From contig JAEUWP010000178.1 in NCBI GenBank assembly GCA_018524725.1, positions 62,001 through 126,000 of the forward strand: a DNA stretch of 64,000 nt, in the 5' to 3' direction. Numbering within the stretch: position 1 is the first letter of the stretch; the number at the start of each line of letters is the position of its first letter. Below the pieces are notes generated by a model. The model saw only the letters and a program-made list of their open reading frames with translations, had not been told where the DNA came from and did no database searches. The position numbers and the translations under genes are program-made. The DNA comes from Podaxis mareebaensis (lineage: Eukaryota > Basidiomycota > Agaricomycetes > Agaricales > Agaricaceae). Shown one piece after another: positions 59,446 to 64,000 of the stretch.

Positions 59446-61844
59446 TCACTCATCATCGCCTTCATCATCCTCGTCCCCAACATCAAAAACAACCCTCGCA
59501 ACATGCTCCACCCTCCGCCCGGTATGCTTTACAAACCCAAGATAATCAAGTTCATGCAGCGCACGAATAAACCGAGCTTGGACTTCGCGGTTCCACGCCT
59601 CCTCGTCCGGTTCTTCTTCCATCTCCCCTTCTCCAATTTCTACGTCCTCGACCTCGATTTGCTTTTGTTTAGCCTTACGTTTCGTAGGAGACCCAATTCC
59701 ACTCTTCGATTTTCCTTTCCCTTTACCCTTCTCTTTCTCCTTGCCCTTCCGGCCTGACACATGAGCACGGGCACGTATTCGTTCCTCACGTTGTGCGTCC
59801 AACACGACCTTGAACGACTCATACCAATCGTATATATTAATCAACTTCCCGCTGTCGAGGTATCGTCTGAAAAGGATCGAAGTATCTGGGAGGGTATGCA
59901 GTCCTCTGCTGTCGTTGTGAGAGACGTGTGTAGATTCGAGCTGTGCTTCGAGGTCTGATACTGTTGGTGAGAGCGGCGGTGCTTCTTCTACGGTTTGCAA
60001 GGGTTGTGGTGACAGTGGGAGCGGGAGAGGTAAAGTGAAGTCGTATGGCCGGAGAAGGCCATTGATAATTGAAGCGCGTATTGAGGGGTTGAGGAGCTGT
60101 AGTAAATAGGTTCGTGAGCAGGTATATGCGTGAACCAGGGAATAGAACGAGAGAAGAAAGCGCGTACCTCGCTCGGGAAGGGACTTGCACCTGTGTACCA
60201 GATATCCCATAGTGGGTGACGTTCTAGAGGTTGTATTAGGTCCCTATGAGAACATGAAACGCAGCATGAGTGAGATATGATTGACGATGAGAAATGGAGG
60301 ACATACTGGATATAGCCGGTCAACCACTCGCCTACATCTTCCGCTTCCAAAGCATCAGGCTCAGCACTCCGAAAAAGTGCAATCTTCGCTCGAGCCGCTT
60401 CGTGCGCTTTCTTCACAGAGTTCGGGAGACCCGAATATAACTCGTCCAAGTCGTCCAACAAATCATGTAAAGCCTCCGTACGAAGTTTCTTCACGTACAT
60501 TTCAATCGCTTTGACATCCCGACCTGCCTGGCCGCGAAGTACCGACAGCATTACGCTTGTAAGACCACCCGACCGTGGATGGAGGGGCTTGTAGCCTTGA
60601 GCAGAGAGAAAGGCGTGGAGAGTGTGAAGGAGCGTGAAGCCGAGGCGAAGGTTACGCGCGTGTGTGAGGAAGATGGTGTGGTGCTGCGTGAGCATATTTA
60701 AAAGTGATTCTAATTCTTGTGGCGGTGGGGTAGAAGGGGAGAGGGAAGACAGGCGGGAGTGGAGCAGGGTGAGGATGGGCGCGTATTCGGCATCAGTGCC
60801 AAGTGCTGAAGGCGGTTGGATAAACACACTCAAAGGCTCAACGAGGAAATGTTTTAGGTATACGAGTTGGATACAGGTGAAGAGTGCGTCGACGGATGAA
60901 TCATGTCGCGTGCAATGGTCGATGATAGCAGCGAGTGCAGCTGGCCCAAGCATTAAATCGGAGTCAAAGGAAGGATTGAAAAATGCACAGAGTAGGAGAC
61001 GTTCGAGGACAGGCCGGCCAGTTTGGACGGTGAAAGACTGGACGCGGAGGCACGTAAGCGTGCTACGCGGGTATGCGGCGTGAAGGTATGAGGGCGTGGG
61101 CGGAGAGATGAGGAAGATGAGGAACGTCAGTGGGAGGTCCGGGATACGCGTACTGCAAATGTACAACAAATCCTGCATGACGCTGCTGTCGAATTGTTCA
61201 AAGTCGTGTAGCACCACAAGAAGTTGAGATTTGGAATCAAGGGAGGGATACCATGCAGAAAGAGTGCAGATATCATATGCAGCGAAACGAGGTGACCTCC
61301 GTTTTGCCATAGTAGAATCGGATTCCAGGAACCCAGAGATGAGATTTTTCATCCCGGTCGGGAGGTTGGGTGCGTCCGAGGGGTAGAGGTGCGAAACGAT
61401 AGCCGCATGTGGAAGCTGGTCGAGGACGATGTCGATAAAGAGAGACGAAGCGTGGTGGACTGCGATTACAGGGAGTTCGGGGTATGGTAGTCCTGGGAGA
61501 ACATCTTCGCAGGCCGTGGCAATGCCATGCGCGATGGAGGCTGCCGTTGGGCTGTAGAGGCTATCGATCTCCGCCCTGAGTCTGTGTAGACATTTGGCCC
61601 AGCTTGACTTGTACGCTGCTATACGAGCGTCTCGTAGTGTGTCTCCTTTCTCCTCTTCATCGTCCGGTGCATACGGGATATAAAACGAGGTCTATGACTT
61701 GCTGTCAGCTAAAGAACTTCAATGCCAACCCTTACGCACCTGGGATGGATCGTCGAGGTTGTGCATAAGCCGAAGGGATTCTCGGCTTTTGCCGGCTGAT
61801 TGACGCGACGCGACGCGTCCATTACTAGAACGGGCCGATGTCAT
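59446..61844 (-). CDS. orc3: Origin recognition complex subunit 3
   Basis: Four exons, 61844-61740, 61691-60307, 60243-60168 and 60096-59446, give 738 residues, close to human ORC3 (about 711). N-terminal features: YKSSWAKCLHRLRAEIDSLY and LPVIAVHHASSLFIDIVL. The degenerate ATPase domain contains LLVVLHDFEQFDSSVMQDLL and IPDLPLTFLIF; as in other ORC3 proteins no intact Walker A is visible. The middle helical block includes VYLKHFLVEPLSVFIQ. The C-terminal winged helix contains LINIYDWYESFKVVL and VQARFIRALHELDYLGFVKH, the typical ORC3 ending, interrupted by a Lys/Glu/Gly-rich insertion (KGKEKEKGKGKGKSK). The protein is part of the nuclear complex that marks replication origins. It converges on the GH131 gene with 236 bp between stops. 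Confidence 0.92.
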
Positions 61845-63103
61845 GCGCACACCACTTTCAAACTTTCAAATTTCAAAGTCACAAATAGCTACCGATCTTC
61901 ACCCGCGATTAAGGTCGACATGGATTTGCGGACAAAACAAGCACAACCCACAATGGACGTATATGCGTATACTTTCATCTATCGGCCCGGAAAACGAAAT
62001 TTGTGCGGTCGTTGAATAAACCCCATATCAGAAAGTTTTAGGAGAAACTTAATCCTCATCATACAACAATAGAGAAGGATTAATGTGCCTCGAGACGCCT
62101 CGCATTCTCCCCTCAAAGTCGAGGCCGAGAAGCAAGTCGAGAAGGATGAGCAGCCGTCATATGGAACCATCTTCATTGCAAGGAGTCGATATGCGCTCCC
62201 TGCGTTCAGCGCGGTCATGGATAAGAAAGGGATGGACCTGAACCATACCTCCTTCCCCAACACATCCAATTCCAATGACCTAGTACCTAAAGTACTCAGG
62301 TCAGAACGACGAGGATGGTAAACTCGCCAGGATCGGGTCCAACACGCTTCACCCTCCATCACTGGATCCCAGCGGACGATGCACCCTATCATGGGGGAGC
62401 TGGCAAAAGACCGAATGACAGTATTAGCTCACAGCCTTCCCCTAAGTGCAAAGTGAGCGTGAGCCCTTACGCTATAACGGGTCCTATTTTCGTCTTCCCA
62501 TATCGATCGCTATATCAATCGTTTTCACTCCACCAAACCAAATTACCCAACGCATTACTACCGACCATGGCCAGAACCATAACACAGCCTGACGTGTTGA
62601 AGTTCCGGCCGTGCCGATGGTGCGCTGACTGTCGAAGGATGGCCCTTTCTCATCCACAGAACCCCAGCGCCATTCCCACAGGATCTTGTAACACATCTTA
62701 TATCATACCTTACACCTGTGGGAAAGGTCGGTGTGGAAGAATGTGGTGCTATCTGGGGATCCCGAAAAGAAAACAAAAAGGAAGATAATCTGCGGAACAG
62801 CCTACTCAAATCCAACACTGGAGCATAACCTTGCTGATTCTCCCACTGGCTTCCTCAGCTGGATCCATGGGGGTGCACGAATTGGGACGACGACTATCAT
62901 TGGACTAGTGATCAAAGTTGGTAACTTCAACGACAATCCACTCCATCATTCTTCTGCTCATACAGAAGCACTGAAAATGCCATCACAGTCCACGCGCCGT
63001 GAGACCACTGCCATATTTATATCACTTATGAGGCTCACAAGTATAAGACCATCGGAGTCATTCTTTAGTCGGCCCTCTTCCCTTACCACTCGCCCCACCC
63101 ACA
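61845..63103. other. Intergenic, about 1.3 kb
   Basis: Between the divergent ORC3 and epoxide hydrolase starts. Frames at 61979-62392 (minus) and 62315-62788 (plus) have no motif, and the plus one is low in coding character. TATA-like ATATTTATATC lies near 63012, some 90 bp before the hydrolase ATG. Confidence 0.45.
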
Positions 63104-64000
63104 ATGTCGACAGAAACGCCTTTCAAAATCGCTGTACCCGACGAGAGTCTCGCGTCCTTAAAGAAGAAACTCGACCTGACGAGGCTTCCTGATGAATTGG
63201 AAAACGTCGGGCGGGATTACGGCGTGCCGTTGAAAGACATTCAGCGTCTAATCGCGTATTGGAAGGACGGGTACGACTGGAAAAAACATGAAGCCCAGCT
63301 CAACGAGGAGTTGCCACAATTTACGCGTGATATTGAGGTCGAGGGATTCGGAACTTTGAACATACACTACGTGCACAAAAAAAGTTCAGTGCCTTCAGCC
63401 ATCCCGCTGCTGTTCATTCACGGATGTGAATCGTCCTTCTATGCTGTTTCTTTTGGGGCTCTCTAAATCGTTGTTTTATCATATATAGGGCCTGGGAGTT
63501 TCCTAGAAGTTAGGAAGATTCTGCCGTTGCTGGTTGACGACTCCGGGGAGCATCCCAGTTTCCATGTTGTGGCTATTAGTTTACCAGGCTATGGGTTCTC
63601 GGAGGCACCAAAGAAGAGAGGGTTTGCCATCTCTCAGTATGCGGAGGTGTGTTCCTGATGGGTATTACGACCATAGGACTCACCAAAAGATATAGATATC
63701 CCACAAATTAATGCTCGCACTGGGATATAATGAATACGGTGAGGTCTCCCTACGCGACCAACTATTGTGAGGCTAACAAGTAATGTACTTCAGTAACCCA
63801 AGGAGGTGATTGGGGAGGCGTCGTACGTTCCCTTCCTACTGCAACTTCTGCCGGCTGATGTTGTTGCGCCAGATCGCCAAACACATCGCTTCTGTTTATG
63901 GTCCCAAGCATAACAAAGCGTGGCATACGAACTTTCCCATGTAGGGAATGTGAAAACTCTTACATCTGTTTATACACTAATTTCTCATGAAGGTCCCCAC
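63104..64000 (+). CDS. Epoxide hydrolase (EHN plus alpha/beta hydrolase), 3' end outside window
   Basis: ATG 63104 (MSTETPFKIAVPDESLASLK). The first 100 residues are the epoxide hydrolase N-terminal domain: LDLTRLPDELEN, DIQRLIAYWKDGYDWKKHE, LNEELPQFTRDI. The alpha/beta hydrolase fold begins NIHYVHKK. The oxyanion HGWPGS motif is rebuilt across an intron with donor gtgaat near 63426 and acceptor atatag near 63489. Next come FLEVRKILPLL and LPGYGFSEAP. The nucleophile Asp is in TQGGDWGGV (about 63795-63822), again flanked by short introns. The fragment reaches IAKHIASVYGPKHNKAWHTN and leaves the window before the lid tyrosines, the catalytic acid and the histidine. The enzyme opens epoxides to diols, in detoxification or secondary metabolism. 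Confidence 0.9.

Overview
This window is nuclear DNA of a filamentous fungus, almost certainly a mushroom-forming basidiomycete (Agaricomycetes). The genes are dense, carry many 45-70 nt GT-AG introns and sit on both strands without operon structure. The set includes a GH131 glucanase, an EHN-type epoxide hydrolase, an ABM-like tandem pair, a large fungal methyltransferase and an F-box gene beginning LPDDILVEIL. The organism is inferred from gene style and cannot be fixed to species.

Layout. 1-1675: two tandem ABM-like (dimeric alpha-beta barrel) genes on the minus strand, the first cut by the window edge. 2659-6517: a long disordered protein with a Red1/ZFC3H1-type zinc finger (nuclear RNA surveillance). 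8716-9992: an SRF/Mcm1-type MADS-box factor. 9993-15643: a gene-poor stretch. 15644-20840: a large SAM-dependent methyltransferase with five VTPWE motifs. 21253-23075: an adaptin-binding p34 (AAGAB/Irc6) homologue.

25005-35317 is the most unusual part: one F-box gene broken by two unrelated mobile elements. A 7,980-bp Ty1/copia retrotransposon (minus strand, 649-bp LTRs, GAAAA target duplication) lies in the 5' part. A 650-bp foldback element flanked by TTAA duplications lies in the 3' part. Removing each element with one duplication restores the F-box reading frame exactly. The retrotransposon has decayed in a single way: all 14 LTR differences are transitions at CpG sites, and its four in-frame stops are all TGA where CGA would keep the frame open.

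35894-48538 is a run of housekeeping genes: a Ser/Thr kinase, mitochondrial porin (VDAC), an mRNA-cap RNA triphosphatase (Cet1 type), a Rad60/Esc2-type SUMO-like-domain protein, and a GCFC/PAXBP1-type splicing-related protein diverging from it across 85 bp. 50187-64000 holds an aquaglyceroporin, a short-chain dehydrogenase, a multi-spanning membrane protein, a basic hypothetical protein, a secreted GH131 glucanase, origin recognition complex subunit 3, and the 5' part of an epoxide hydrolase running off the window. The genes do not form one pathway, and no biosynthetic cluster is evident. Exon borders were read by eye from splice signals and frame continuity; those called uncertain should be treated so.
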